This document shows, in pieces, positions 31,472 to 42,351 of a stretch of DNA of 64,000 bases. The translations under genes and the position numbers were made by a program. Numbering within the stretch: the first letter of the stretch is position 1; every line of letters begins with the position of its first letter. Source of the stretch: Strigamia acuminata (Eukaryota; Arthropoda; Chilopoda; Geophilomorpha; Linotaeniidae). The stretch covers positions 33,568,427-33,632,426 of the forward strand of contig OX442315.1 of assembly GCA_949358305.1 (NCBI GenBank), read 5' to 3'. The notes beneath the pieces are model-generated. The model saw only the letters and a list, made by a program, of their open reading frames with translations. It was not told where the DNA came from and made no database searches.

Positions 31472-32428
31472 GAACGGCTTCAGTGATGGCGTCAATCAGT
31501 CGTTGATAGCTCGGCTTTGACGCTTGTTTTTTGGGTTGGGGGCAGCTCCTAGACCAATGACCTAATTGGCCGCAATTGTGACACGGGGCTGTCTCCGGAG
31601 TCAACCTGGGTTGTGTTGACGTTTCCACGTTTCCTTCCAATTTTACAGTGGAAGTTGAAGCTTGACCGGCTTGCGCTATCTCCTCAAGTGGAGTCTTCTT
31701 TGTCAATTCAATTGAACAAGTTTTCAACTCTGGTGCAGAACTTTCTGTCGCTTCAGACTTAGGTGTCGCCTTTGGTTGCATTGGCGGTTTGTACTTTGCA
31801 ACCGTTGGGTTGTTGCGTGCGTACATGGTGCCGACTGCCTCCACTATCGACTCAATGTGTTGGTCGGTGAGGTCCATTGACAACATTTGGTTGCCCGTGA
31901 ATTCACCCCTGTCGTCTACTTCCGACACTAGCTTTGCCGAAGGACGCATCGGGATTTTTGGCTGTGGGTAAGGTGTCTGACCCGTATCTCTATTCCGGTT
32001 AAAGTTACTCTCTTTACGTTGTGTCGAGATATATGGCGGTGGTTGCATCATTTTAGGATTGCTCCTTGCTTGATCGGATCTTTTCCGTTGCAGTTCGTCT
32101 CGAGCTCTTTGCTCATCAGGCGGCAAATACTTTATATATCTATCCTCGATATACATTTGGTGGTCGCGCATAAATTGCGCTAACCTATCAAACGAGCTGG
32201 CCATTGGTGCGTTCACCATCGTCAGCACCTTCTCTGAAAATTCCGTCAGGCCTCTGCGAAATTGACGATCAGCGGCAAAGTTGCATACTTTGTTTGGAAG
32301 GTGACTTATCAGTTCTTCCGTCCTACGTAGGTACGACCGGAGGTCCTCGCCTAACATCTGTTGCAAATTGTCCCAGTGATCCACCAAAGTCGCATGTGAC
32401 TCACCATACTCTTTCATAAATTCATGAA
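31458..32428 (-). pseudogene. gag: Gypsy gag, 3' part (separated by the copia insertion)
   Basis: This is the second half of gag, continuing the frame of 39,612-42,231 across the nested element; the two lengths add to a whole number of codons (about 1,196 aa in total). It contains the end of the capsid (retrotransposon gag) domain, with LRSYLRRTEELISHLPNKV and FRRGLTEFSEKVL, then a proline/charged linker and one CCHC zinc knuckle (CHNCGQLGHWSRSCP). It ends at the TGA at 31,458-31,460, overlapping pol. Because the insertion lies in the capsid domain, no complete Gag can be made from this copy. Confidence 0.85.
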
Positions 32429-32433
32429 CAAAC

Positions 32434-32961
32434 TGTTGGTCAAAAGACCAATTTGTATCGATGAATATATTCGTTATTTCCTAGATTTCCCATTATGTTT
32501 AGGTATACAGCGTATTCTTGTCATTATTTGATTGATTTCGATGTTACTATTCTTTTTGCGCTGTCCCGTATGTAATTCCATACTCCTGTACCTTTTAGAC
32601 TATGATTTGTTCTCCAATTCAATGATTTGTTCACACCTAATGTTAATTTCCGGCACCAGGGTGCCATTATCACTGTATCCATAAATCCAAGATGGCGCGA
32701 TCCTTTGATTCCAGCTCCTTGGATATTTTCCACCTGTTTTGTAATGTATATTTCGTTTTATAAAGTGTTTTATATATTTTTGACATTGTGTTGGGTCTAT
32801 TCATTGCTTTAGAGCAGCCCACAGTGCGTATAAGCGACCTTACGTCGCGCACTTTGTTTGCAAGCGATACGGATCGTATCGCCGCCGTCCGCGCGTGTAG
32901 CGCGGCTCCAAACACGCTTCCAATCGGTGATAACCGATATTTTGCGCATTCTCTGTCTACA
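32434..32961 (+). repeat. Nested copia 5' LTR
   Basis: Starts TGTTGGTC and ends TCTACA. The first 15 bases contain a small inverted repeat (TTGGTCAAAAGACCAA). A TATA-like tttTATAAAG stretch at about 32,757-32,765 and a ccaagatggcgcga word near 32,687 may be promoter elements. Confidence 0.95.
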
Positions 32962-32962
32962 T

Positions 32963-32973
32963 TGGTAGCAGAG
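32963..32973 (+). promoter_or_regulatory. Nested copia primer-binding site (3' end of initiator tRNA-Met)
   Basis: TGGTAGCAGAG starts one base after the 5' LTR and is complementary to the CTCTGCTACCA 3' end of animal initiator tRNA-Met (recalled from the family). Confidence 0.85.
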
Positions 32974-33870
32974 GATGGTTGTTGGTTAAACAACCACTCC
33001 ATTCGCCTAATTTATCGACGTTTTTTCGCGAAATTCGCGAATTTGCGCCGATATTTTTATTTTCAGATTTTCGGCGGCCATTTTGTCTCGATTTTCGTCT
33101 CGCCTGCGACGCCGACGTTTTATCGACGTTCACAGACGACCAGGGTCGTCAATCACACCATTATTTGTCTAATTTTCTCCGAAATTCCGCGGGATTCGCG
33201 AATTTCGAGAGAAATTCTTTCTTTTTGCAGATTTCACGTCGATTTTCGCTTCGCCAACGTCGAAGCGACGTTTTTCAACGAGAAACGGATCGAATTCCGC
33301 TGTGTATACCCCGGCGTATGCACAGTATCGTCGATCTATTATTTTCCGGACGAAGAGCCTCGATTTATCGAGAAGAAATTCGGATTTTTCAATCCGAATT
33401 TGCGCTTTTTCCAGTTTTTCGAGAAAACTGCGCCGTGCCTTCATTTGCACGAGGATCGCAACCGCGATCGATTCACCTATTTCTCCTTCTGTCGAAATAC
33501 TATTGTTAATTTTAAGATATTATTAAGGCTTTTGGGGGTTCCTTTAGAATCGTGTTTGCCCTTGGATCGAGTCCGGTCAAGCTTACACGTATTCTCCGGT
33601 TGTGCTTGTCGTGGTACAAGTGAGGTTTCCCGCGGCTCCAGGAAGCCGATCGGACCCTCTCAGACTGGCAACCGGAGGTTATTTGATTCCTTCAGAAGGA
33701 ATTGCCCAATTTGTGGTTTTTCGCCTCGAACACCGAGGGAACCGTGCAGTGAAGTGCTCCGAATTGTGAAAATTGTGAAAAGTGCTCCAATCTTGTGCGA
33801 CATTTCAGCGCCTCTCTCTGAGTCAGTGTGATTTTCGCGTTGTGTTACGCTCTTCGCGAATCGATCTACG
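32974..33870 (+). other. Nested copia leader
   Basis: About 900 bp between primer-binding site and gag-pol, full of cgaattcgcgaat-type words. A stop-free frame from 32,788 to 33,831 crosses it, and other frames are also partly open. It shows no recognisable domain and begins within the LTR, so I treat it as leader sequence. Confidence 0.5.
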
Positions 33871-36800
33871 ATGCAGAAAGCGGCCAACTCGAACAGTTTA
33901 ATTCCGGTTCTCGGTGTCGACAATTATGAACAATGGCGATTGTCGATGCAGTTTCTCTTAAAATCGGAAGGGCTTTGGCGTCACGTAACGGAGGATAAGG
34001 AGGCAGAGCACATTGCCACCCTGACGCCAAAAGAACTTGATCGCTTTATGGTGAAGAAGGACAAGGCCCTAGGCCACATATACATCCATGTGAGCCCCGC
34101 CAAGCGTACAGTTTTGGAAACCTGTAACACGCCAAAGGAGGCGTGGGACAAGTTGGCGAAAACCTACGCACCCAGCTCTAGAGCCCGTCAAGCGGCGATG
34201 CGCTGGGAGTTTCTCAGCCTCCAACTCCAACCTGGCGAAGATATGCCGGACTTCATTGCCCGCGTCGACAATTACGTGCGGCAACTAAGCGATGTCAACG
34301 AGATTATTAGCCCGGTTCACCACGCATACCAGTATTTGAAGTGTCTGCCGCCTGAATATGCTCAGGCAACATTTGCCATATACCACTGGCCGGATCCCCA
34401 ATTCACGCCGAAGGATGTCGCCGAGCAGCTGATTTCCGAGCACATGCGGCTCAAATCCATCGGGTTGCTCGGAACGAGCCAATCATCAGCTCACACGTCT
34501 ATGAAGGGACAATTCCGACCCCGAAATAAATCCGGACCTCGTGATATCTCGACAGTGAAGTGTTTTAATTGCGACCAGCTCGGACATTACGCGAACCGAT
34601 GTCCACGTCCACCCCGTCAACAACAGGGACAACCTACGGTTTCACTCCAACGTAATTCTCGGAGCAAGAGTCGCCGGCGCAACAAGAACGCTGCTGCGAA
34701 GGCCAACAACGCGCGTCCCCGAGAAAGCTCGCATCCACACCGAGAGGGGACATATTTTGTCAATGCGCCGCAGGTTATCCAACGTCCAGTCGCTCATTTT
34801 ATGCAATCCAATGGGTGGATTCTGGATTGCGGCGCTACAGATCACGTATCTCACGTGCGTGCCGGTTTCACCGAGTTCACCGATGTCATTCCATTCGACA
34901 TCGAGTTGGGACAGGGAAAGTCCCAAGTGACGGGAAAAGGAACGGTTCGTTTGCTAATGGCGATCGATAAGACCCGGTGCACCGTGAATTTAACAAACGT
35001 CCTTTACGCGCCGAATTTCGAGGCAAACTTGATTTCGGTTTCGAAGATAGACAAGGCGCGACATCATATCCACATTTTCAATAGTGAGATACATGTTTAC
35101 GAATCGGACATTCGCAGCCCTCTTATTCGTGCAAAGGAGAGAGGAGGTCTTTATTATGTGGACGGTTTGTGTACAAATCCGACATTTGCGACAACGGTTT
35201 CTCCCACTGTACAACCGACTCCAACGCTACCGCCGCAAATGTACGTGACTACGGAAGAGGATTTCATTAAAATTCCCAAACCGAAAAAGGGAAAAGGACA
35301 GCAACGAGAAATTACGGATTTTCGGATTGAAATGCCGCTAGTTGAACCCGGGAAGCAAATTCCCGTCCAACAAGCTCCCATTCCAACCAATCCGATTCCT
35401 CCTCCTATCCCTACTCAAATCCACAACGATTTGACCACCCTTCCTTCCTATGCGAATGCCCTACAGTCAATCCCAACGGCAACTCCTATTGCAATTCCAA
35501 ATGCAAATTCCTTTCCTCCCCTTGGCAACCCGTCTCAACCTAAAAAGAAGGTCATCGCCAATCCAGCCTCCGTCAAGGACGCCACCGGCTTATGGCATAG
35601 CCGTCTTGGCCACCTTCATACGAATGGAATGAAGCTATTGGCCGCAAACGACCAAGTTTACGGAATGTCACCAGGGGAAGTGAGCAGGGAATTGGCCTGC
35701 AACGACTGCAGAATAGCCAAATCGACAAAAGCTTCTCATAAGCCTGATCCTAATCCCTCGACTACGAAGCCTTTGGACCTTCTCCACATGGATATTTGGG
35801 GGCCAGCCCCAGTTCCATCGTTTGGAGGAGCACGTTTTGTCCTTACCGTCATCGACGACGCAACACGCTATTGCTGGATTATACCGCTAGCCCAGAAATC
35901 GCAGGTTTTCGCAACCTTTAAGGACTTCGTTGCTCGAGTTGAGAGAATCCAGGACACGCAAATAAAAGCGATTCGGACTGATCGAGGCGGAGAGTTTATG
36001 TCAAACGAGTTTCTCCGATATCTACAAGCCAAGGGCATCCAAGGTCAACGGACAAATCCGTCGTCACCACAGATGAACGGCACGGCCGAGCGCATAAACC
36101 GGACAATGGCCGACAACTTTCGTGCAGTCTTATCCGAGACTAAGTTGCCGGAGGCGCTCTGGGCCGAGCTAGCGGTCACGTTTGCCTACATCAAGAATCG
36201 GAGCCCTCATTCTCGACTTAACAATCAAGTTCCGTATATCCTTTGGCGACAGAGAGCCCTTTCGTTACGACATCTACGAAAAGTCGGTTCCAAGTGCTGG
36301 GTGCACTACACCGCACCAGGACGCAAGAAGCTGGATCCGCGGGCCTGGGAGGGATATTTAGTCGGCTACGCTTCAGGGACCCGTGGATACAGAATTTGGA
36401 ACCCAACTGACAACCAAGTCTACGAATCTATTCACGTTAAGATCGATGAGCGGCAGTCGTATCGGAAATCCATCAAAATTTCGACGCAGCAGCCGCAACA
36501 ATCGTTTACTGGTCCCGGACAGCAAACCGTTACATTTGATGATAACCTACATTACCATCAGTGGCCGAAAGGATCTGATTCCGAGGCGTCAGAACATTCT
36601 GCGAACGATTCCGAACGTGTGTCGACGGCATCCGCTTCGATGCACACGCCTCTGGCTTTTCCGCACATCCACATACCACCACCGACAACTCCGGAACGGG
36701 CATTGCTGGATTTATGTGCGACATTACCTCCAGGTTCTGCGTCTCTTCGTCAATCCCATCACATTTCGTACGAAGAAGAACGCGACACCGACCATGACAT

Positions 36801-38874
36801 CCGAGAGATGGACGAATTGTCGATTTATCCTGAAACATCCGAACACGTTGATGCGTCAGCGGAACAATCGGCACGACCATCGCCTCCGACGACTCCTCGT
36901 ACATCCGCTCCGCCATCACCTCAGCGATCGGCAGCGCCTTCTCTTCCCCGTGAAACACCGGTACCGACGCCGAGATTTATTACGACGCGTCGTCAGCAAC
37001 GTGTTGATGATCAAGCTGCGCAAGGGCTGCAAATTTTCGACCCCGATCCCAATTCACCAGCGACTGCGCGCCACACTACTCATAAGTGGCGATTCGTCGG
37101 TGGAGATGGCGAGTGCCGTGAATGGGTACGCGAGGAACACCTGAGAAAGGATCAAAAACCCGGGAAGATCTTAATTGATGTCTATTATTTTCCAACTCCG
37201 AAGATCCGTCTAAGATCTTATCACGACATCGAGGAGTATTGTATGTTGAACAATATTGATTACGACCCCGGACTGTTTTTCTTCGGTAATCTCGAACACA
37301 AATTGCCAACTCTTCCGGGCGTTCGTCATGCGGCTCATCTGTGCCGAACCGAGCCGGCTTCATTCGCCGAAATTCCCAAGTTCAACGACGCTCCGAAATG
37401 GCGTGAAGCAATCGGAGAGGAACTCGATATGTTCAAAGAGCGAGAAATCTATAAAGAAGTTCCCCGACCACCCGACACCACTATTCTTGGCTGCAAGTGG
37501 ATTTTTAAACTCAAAACCGATGCAGCCGGAACCGTCACCCGATACCGAGCACGCTTAGTAGCACAAGGTTTTTATCAAACCCTCGGAGTCGATTTTGATG
37601 AGGTGTTTAGCCCAGTCGTGAACTTCATATTGATCCGTCTGTTTTTCTGTCTTCTCGTCGTATTGCGTGGTTGGCAGGACGCCCACCTCGACGTGAAAGG
37701 TGCGTACCTGTACGGGGAATTAAAGCATAACGTATACATGAGAATCCCTGCAGGTGCCACATGCACTGATCCAAATAACGTGTGGCTTCTTCTCAAATCG
37801 CTTTACGGCCTCCACCAATCCGGGAGACAATGGTTCGAGAAACTTGACGAGACACTTCGGGCCCTCGGATTTCGAAGACTGCCAGCATGTAATTGTGTTT
37901 ACGTGTTCGGGAATACAGCTGTTATGCTGGTCTACGTGGACGATATCGTCGTGTTTTACGCGTCCGACAGCGTTTTTAATCAGCTAATCCGTCTCATCTC
38001 TTCGAAATTCGATATAGTCAACCTCGGTCCAATCACGAAGTTATTAGGCGTCGAGTTTATCCGCGACGCCGGACGCACGTTCATAACGCAACGTGCTTAT
38101 ATCGCCAAACTGGTTAAGAAATTCGGGGCGTCGACCAATAATCTCGTCAAGACACCAGTGACCCCGGGAACGACACTCGTTAGAGGATCGACCGAAAACT
38201 TGGAAGATTTTCCATACCGATCTCTAATCGGTTCACTTCTGTTTTTGGCATCGAGAACTCGTCCCGACATACTCTATTCCGTCATTGCTTTGGCACAGTA
38301 CAACACGTGCTATAATCGAACCCACATCCGCGCCTTGTTGCAGGTTTTGCAGTACGTAGCAAACACTGCAGAACTTTGCATCGAATTATCCGGTTGCTCT
38401 TCTAGTCAACTATCTGCATTCACCGACGCGTCGTGGGCAAGCGATCCGGAGACATCGTTGAGCTTCGGCGGATACATCGTATACGTTGGAAATGTCCCCA
38501 TTGGCTGGTCCTGTCGTAAACAGTCGACCGTAGCGTGCTCAACCATGGAAGCCGAATTCATCGCCCTGGTTGAGTGCGTGAAGGAGATTTTCTGGCTCGA
38601 CAGCGTGTACACCGAATTCCCGATACTCAATCGTCTATCCCGACCTATCGTGTATTCCGACGCCCTGGCCTCGATTCAATTTACGTCCAATGACATCGAG
38701 AACGCGAAGACGAAACATATTCGCGTGAAGTTTCACTGGCTCAGGGAGTGGTTTACTGCGGGAGTCTTCGATCTTCGAAAGGTAGCCGGCGAAGTTAATA
38801 CCGCCGACATATTCACAAAGTGGCTATCTTCGGAACGTTTACGATCATTGATTTCGAGGATCTTCCGAGTATGA
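33871..38874 (+). CDS. gag-pol: Nested copia Gag-Pol polyprotein
   Basis: A single uninterrupted frame of 1,667 codons starting ATG CAG AAA GCG. Order: copia-type Gag (about 1-220); CCHC knuckle CFNCDQLGHYANRC near 231-244; protease near 318, where the usual DSGA reads DCGA (WILDCGATDHVSH); pre-integrase module (LWHSRLGHLHTNGMKLL); integrase with LLHMDIWGP, IRTDRGGEFM and NGTAERINRT supplying D, D and E; a long Pro/Ser-rich linker; reverse transcriptase with HLDVKGAYLYGEL and YVDDIVV near 1355; and RNase H (AFTDASWASD, then CSTMEAEFIAL). No stop or frameshift, so it looks potentially active. Gag and Pol share one frame, as in copia itself; I see no frameshift signal. Confidence 0.95.
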   Translation: MQKAANSNSLIPVLGVDNYEQWRLSMQFLLKSEGLWRHVTEDKEAEHIATLTPKELDRFMVKKDKALGHIYIHVSPAKRTVLETCNTPKEAWDKLAKTYAPSSRARQAAMRWEFLSLQLQPGEDMPDFIARVDNYVRQLSDVNEIISPVHHAYQYLKCLPPEYAQATFAIYHWPDPQFTPKDVAEQLISEHMRLKSIGLLGTSQSSAHTSMKGQFRPRNKSGPRDISTVKCFNCDQLGHYANRCPRPPRQQQGQPTVSLQRNSRSKSRRRNKNAAAKANNARPRESSHPHREGTYFVNAPQVIQRPVAHFMQSNGWILDCGATDHVSHVRAGFTEFTDVIPFDIELGQGKSQVTGKGTVRLLMAIDKTRCTVNLTNVLYAPNFEANLISVSKIDKARHHIHIFNSEIHVYESDIRSPLIRAKERGGLYYVDGLCTNPTFATTVSPTVQPTPTLPPQMYVTTEEDFIKIPKPKKGKGQQREITDFRIEMPLVEPGKQIPVQQAPIPTNPIPPPIPTQIHNDLTTLPSYANALQSIPTATPIAIPNANSFPPLGNPSQPKKKVIANPASVKDATGLWHSRLGHLHTNGMKLLAANDQVYGMSPGEVSRELACNDCRIAKSTKASHKPDPNPSTTKPLDLLHMDIWGPAPVPSFGGARFVLTVIDDATRYCWIIPLAQKSQVFATFKDFVARVERIQDTQIKAIRTDRGGEFMSNEFLRYLQAKGIQGQRTNPSSPQMNGTAERINRTMADNFRAVLSETKLPEALWAELAVTFAYIKNRSPHSRLNNQVPYILWRQRALSLRHLRKVGSKCWVHYTAPGRKKLDPRAWEGYLVGYASGTRGYRIWNPTDNQVYESIHVKIDERQSYRKSIKISTQQPQQSFTGPGQQTVTFDDNLHYHQWPKGSDSEASEHSANDSERVSTASASMHTPLAFPHIHIPPPTTPERALLDLCATLPPGSASLRQSHHISYEEERDTDHDIREMDELSIYPETSEHVDASAEQSARPSPPTTPRTSAPPSPQRSAAPSLPRETPVPTPRFITTRRQQRVDDQAAQGLQIFDPDPNSPATARHTTHKWRFVGGDGECREWVREEHLRKDQKPGKILIDVYYFPTPKIRLRSYHDIEEYCMLNNIDYDPGLFFFGNLEHKLPTLPGVRHAAHLCRTEPASFAEIPKFNDAPKWREAIGEELDMFKEREIYKEVPRPPDTTILGCKWIFKLKTDAAGTVTRYRARLVAQGFYQTLGVDFDEVFSPVVNFILIRLFFCLLVVLRGWQDAHLDVKGAYLYGELKHNVYMRIPAGATCTDPNNVWLLLKSLYGLHQSGRQWFEKLDETLRALGFRRLPACNCVYVFGNTAVMLVYVDDIVVFYASDSVFNQLIRLISSKFDIVNLGPITKLLGVEFIRDAGRTFITQRAYIAKLVKKFGASTNNLVKTPVTPGTTLVRGSTENLEDFPYRSLIGSLLFLASRTRPDILYSVIALAQYNTCYNRTHIRALLQVLQYVANTAELCIELSGCSSSQLSAFTDASWASDPETSLSFGGYIVYVGNVPIGWSCRKQSTVACSTMEAEFIALVECVKEIFWLDSVYTEFPILNRLSRPIVYSDALASIQFTSNDIENAKTKHIRVKFHWLREWFTAGVFDLRKVAGEVNTADIFTKWLSSERLRSLISRIFRV

Positions 38875-39071
38875 ACAGACCGTGACATTCCTATTTTTGT
38901 TTATCACAGTTTCGAGGATCATCGGGTTTCTGTGGGAATACCGAGCTTAGTTAAGTGATAACCACGACAGTACCCGGCCCGATGATTCGACTTTATTATT
39001 TTCTTTTCTCGTCAATTATCAACTGTAATTCCAGTCTACGTTCATCTTGTCCCCTGATAAATATTTCCATC

Positions 39072-39083
39072 GAAGAGGGGATT
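39072..39083 (+). promoter_or_regulatory. Nested copia polypurine tract
   Basis: GAAGAGGGGATT abuts the 3' LTR start at 39,084. Confidence 0.75.
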
Positions 39084-39611
39084 TGTTGGTCAAAAGACCA
39101 ATTTGTATCGATGAATATATTCGTTATTTCCTAGATTTCCCATTATGTTTAGGTATACAGCGTATTCTTGTCATTATTTGATTGATTTCGATGTTACTAT
39201 TCTTTTTGCGCTGTCCCGTATGTAATTCCATACTCCTGTACCTTTTAGACTATGATTTGTTCTCCAATTCAATGATTTGTTCACACCTAATGTTAATTTC
39301 CGGCACCAGGGTGCCATTATCACTGTATCCATAAATCCAAGATGGCGCGATCCTTTGATTCCAGCTCCTTGGATATTTTCCACCTGTTTTGTAATGTATA
39401 TTTCGTTTTATAAAGTGTTTTATATATTTTTGACATTGTGTTGGGTCTATTCATTGCTTTAGAGCAGCCCACAGTGCGTATAAGCGACCTTACGTCGCGC
39501 ACTTTGTTTGCAAGCGATACGGATCGTATCGCCGCCGTCCGCGCGTGTAGCGCGGCTCCAAACACGCTTCCAATCGGTGATAACCGATATTTTGCGCATT
39601 CTCTGTCTACA
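39084..39611 (+). repeat. Nested copia 3' LTR
   Basis: Identical by eye to 32,434-32,961 (offset 6,650 bp), followed by the CAAAC duplication. Confidence 0.95.
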
Positions 39612-42231
39612 CAAACGCATCCCAATGTGTGAACGCGTGTTCGTAGAACCAGTTTGCGGCTCCCCCTGTCAACATCTTTGGAATTATTCTCTTAAGAGTG
39701 TCATAAGGGTCCGCTTCATGGCATCTCACTATCTGCATCACTTCATCTAGGAATTTCGTTCCTACTGACCAACTACCATCAAATGTGTCGGGTGTTATGC
39801 GGTCCCATTTTATTTGGGATGCGTTAACAAAGACATGTGTCCAATTTGCTACGCAATATTTCCGGATTTGCTTCTGCAATACCTCCTCCATCTCTTGGGA
39901 TCTGGATGGGATCTTAGACAAACGCTTATCTATCTGCTGTTCAATGTACTCCTCCAATTTAATGGTGTTGTCTGTTGGACCGTACATATTGGCAGCAGGT
40001 GGCGGTTCTCTATATTGAGAATTATCAGGTCTGCCCTGTCTATTTCCGGTTTGACCCGCGTAACTTGCGTCATTGTGGCGGAAGTGTTCAGACTGCGAGT
40101 ATTTCCTTTCTTGTCGACCAGTATAGTCTTCACTCCATCGTGAGTAATCGTCATGACAGTTTTCATCTCTACGACGTTGTTCGTCATTGCGACGATACTC
40201 CTGTTCGCGATGCGGGTCGTTACCATGGCGATATTCATCTTTTTGACGAGGATCGTCTTTCTGGTAACGTTCGTCACCTCGGTGAGCGTCTTGCTGACGA
40301 GCATCATCCCTTCTCCGGCGTCGCTCTTGTTCGCGATAAAATTCGTCGCGTCGGCGCTGCTCTTCATTTCGACGATACTCTTCTCTTCGACGCTGCTCTT
40401 CATTTCGACGATTTTCGTCTTGTCGACGTTCATCGTCTCTACGACGAGCTTCGTCTCGTTGATGTTCTTCGTTGCGGCGATCTTCGTCTTGTTGGCGTTG
40501 TTCACCGCCATAACGTTCTCCGTGATATTCGTAACGGTTTTCGTTACTTTGCTGGCGCTCTCCGTCGGGACGACTTTGGCCGCGTCCTTGACTGTCATTT
40601 CCTCGGCTAGTATTCTCATAACTAGCACTTCCTGCACCCAGGCTTTTCTGACCTGATGGCTCGTATTCGCCTTGTTGCGCAGGATTACCTGACTGTGGGT
40701 TTTGTCTTGCAGAACGTGAATTATCTCTAGGAAATTCATGGGTTGGAACTTCTTGATCGTGCCAAGATGTGTGACGTTCACTTCTCTCTCTTTCAGCTCT
40801 GTCGCTGTTGCCAGTATCTTTATTGGCTGAGGAGTCTTGATATCTTTCCGCTTTCCAATTCTCGACTTCATTTATCCAACGTTCTTGGAAATCAACCACT
40901 TTTTTCAGCTTATCATCATACTCCGTTGGCCATACTTCATCATACACCGGTCGTCTATCCTGTCTTTTTGACGCAGGAATAGTGACACATTCGTGTTGGA
41001 ATGTTTCCTTTGGATGTAATGGTTCAGTCGGGCGTGATTTGCCGTCTTTATCTACAGTTCTTGGCAGATTTTTCCATTTTGGAATGTCCATTGGGCCAAG
41101 AGTACTACTTTTTGGTTGATCCAATTTATTGGCAGCTCCATGCTGTTGATTGCGTTGATCAATTACGTCAAATACTTTTCTGTTCTGCATGGGAGGTGAC
41201 GATCGTTTTCTGTCGCCACGCTCATCCCCACCTTCTCTCCCCCTTTTCAGAGGGTTCGTTCCAGACTCTGAAACTAATACTACTTCTGGCGGGTCCCGAT
41301 TCGCTGCGTCTGGCTGCGCAATCGGGTATTGCACTCGCGCCAAATACTGAGCGTCTTCGAGCGCCATTTTTGCTCTATGAGCTTCCTCCTGCGCGCGTAA
41401 CGCCTCCTGGCGAAGGTGCGCATTTTCTTGATTCGCATTCGTTTCCATTTCGGTTAGTCTCGATGCCAACGCCAGGCGTTCCGCCTCTAAGCGGACTCTC
41501 GTAGCTTCGAGATGCTCTTTTTCCGCCTGCCGTTCCGATTGGAGGTGTGCCTCTGCTGCTGCAATTTGCTCTTTCTCGAGTCGTCGTTCCTCATCCAAAG
41601 TCTGTTTGAGAATTTCGTATTCATGTTTAGCTTGCTGGGCTTGAAGTTCCTCCAACCGAAGACGCTTCACCAACTGGAATTCCTCTTCCTGGGCGTCAGC
41701 TAACCGTCGGCTTCGGTCCGCCGATGCTGCGGCGATTGCGTCGACTTCATCGTCGGAAATTGGACCGCCTTGTTGATATCGAATGCGTTGCCGTTCTAGG
41801 CTGTCTTCAGCTTCTTGCAGAATGTCCTGCATCTGTTGTCTAACTTCTTTTAATTTACGTCGAATTGGTGAATTCTCGCCCGACGATTGTGCGCTGTCAG
41901 CCGCTTTCTGGGCTGCTGCCGCCTGGTAACCGCGTAATAGACGACCCTGACGTGTAGCGACGGCTATAAGCTTGTCACGAGGTAACAACGAAATGTCAAT
42001 TTTCGAGCGCGGTGTTGACTTCACACTAGGTGGGGCGTTGTGTATCGGCGTAGATTTTTGCGACGTGGGACTGTCGGACTTGAGCCAAAAATCTTGGCTA
42101 AATTGGCGCGTGGTGCCTTCTTCATGATCGGAAGGCGACAACGATCTCGCTCGTCTGTCATCACGTCCTCCTCGCGTCTTAATACGTCGCGTGCCGCCCT
42201 GTCCTCGCTGTGGATTCTTCGGCCAAGGCAT
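39612..42231 (-). pseudogene. gag: Gypsy gag, 5' part (cut by the copia insertion)
   Basis: Begins at ATG CCT TGG (42,231), 120 nt after the 5' LTR; the open frame extends 24 codons upstream without support. The first ~130 residues are basic and low in complexity. About 130-330 is a strongly predicted coiled coil of heptad-like E/K/R/L runs (RRLEKEQIAAAEAHLQSER). About 470-780 is an extraordinary D/R/E/Q-rich tract (RRNEEQRRREEYRRNEEQRR). The capsid domain then starts (ITPDTFDGSWSVGTKFLDEV) and is cut at HWDAFV by the copia LTR. With the 3' part, gag is about 1,196 aa, two to three times the usual gypsy size. Confidence 0.85.
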
Positions 42232-42332
42232 TGTTAATAAAAGACAAGGTAGAAAGAAACAGGCGTAACTATCAAAACAAGAACCCAAAGTTATGTCCCT
42301 CAACTAAATGACTAGCTGTTAAGGTTCAAATA

Positions 42333-42350
42333 CTATGGCCAGGCCCCCAA
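42333..42350 (-). promoter_or_regulatory. Gypsy primer-binding region (tRNA uncertain)
   Basis: After the 5' LTR the minus strand reads TT TGGGGGCCTGGCCATAG. The first seven bases (TGGGGGC) match the complement of the tRNA-Pro 3' end, then the match fails, so the primer is not certain. Confidence 0.35.
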
Positions 42351-42351
42351 A

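Larger units (their letters stand above)
32434..39611 (+). mobile_element. Complete copia (Ty1-type) LTR retrotransposon nested in gypsy gag
   Basis: 7,178 bp with 528-bp LTRs at 32,434-32,961 and 39,084-39,611, flanked by the 5-bp duplication CAAAC (32,429-32,433 and 39,612-39,616). By eye the LTRs are identical, so this is a very young insertion, later than the gypsy host element. It has a primer-binding site, a long leader, one gag-pol frame and a polypurine tract, all in plus orientation, opposite to the gypsy genes. It is visibly richer in G+C than the flanking host DNA. Confidence 0.96.

Noticed and set aside
36383-37144. 253-codon plus-strand frame inside the nested copia polyprotein
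   Set aside because: It overlaps gag-pol in another frame over the low-complexity linker and has no domain; it is a shadow of the real frame.
39930-40871. 313-codon minus-strand frame overlapping gypsy gag
   Set aside because: An alternative frame of the repetitive charged region; the frame with the capsid domain is the real one.
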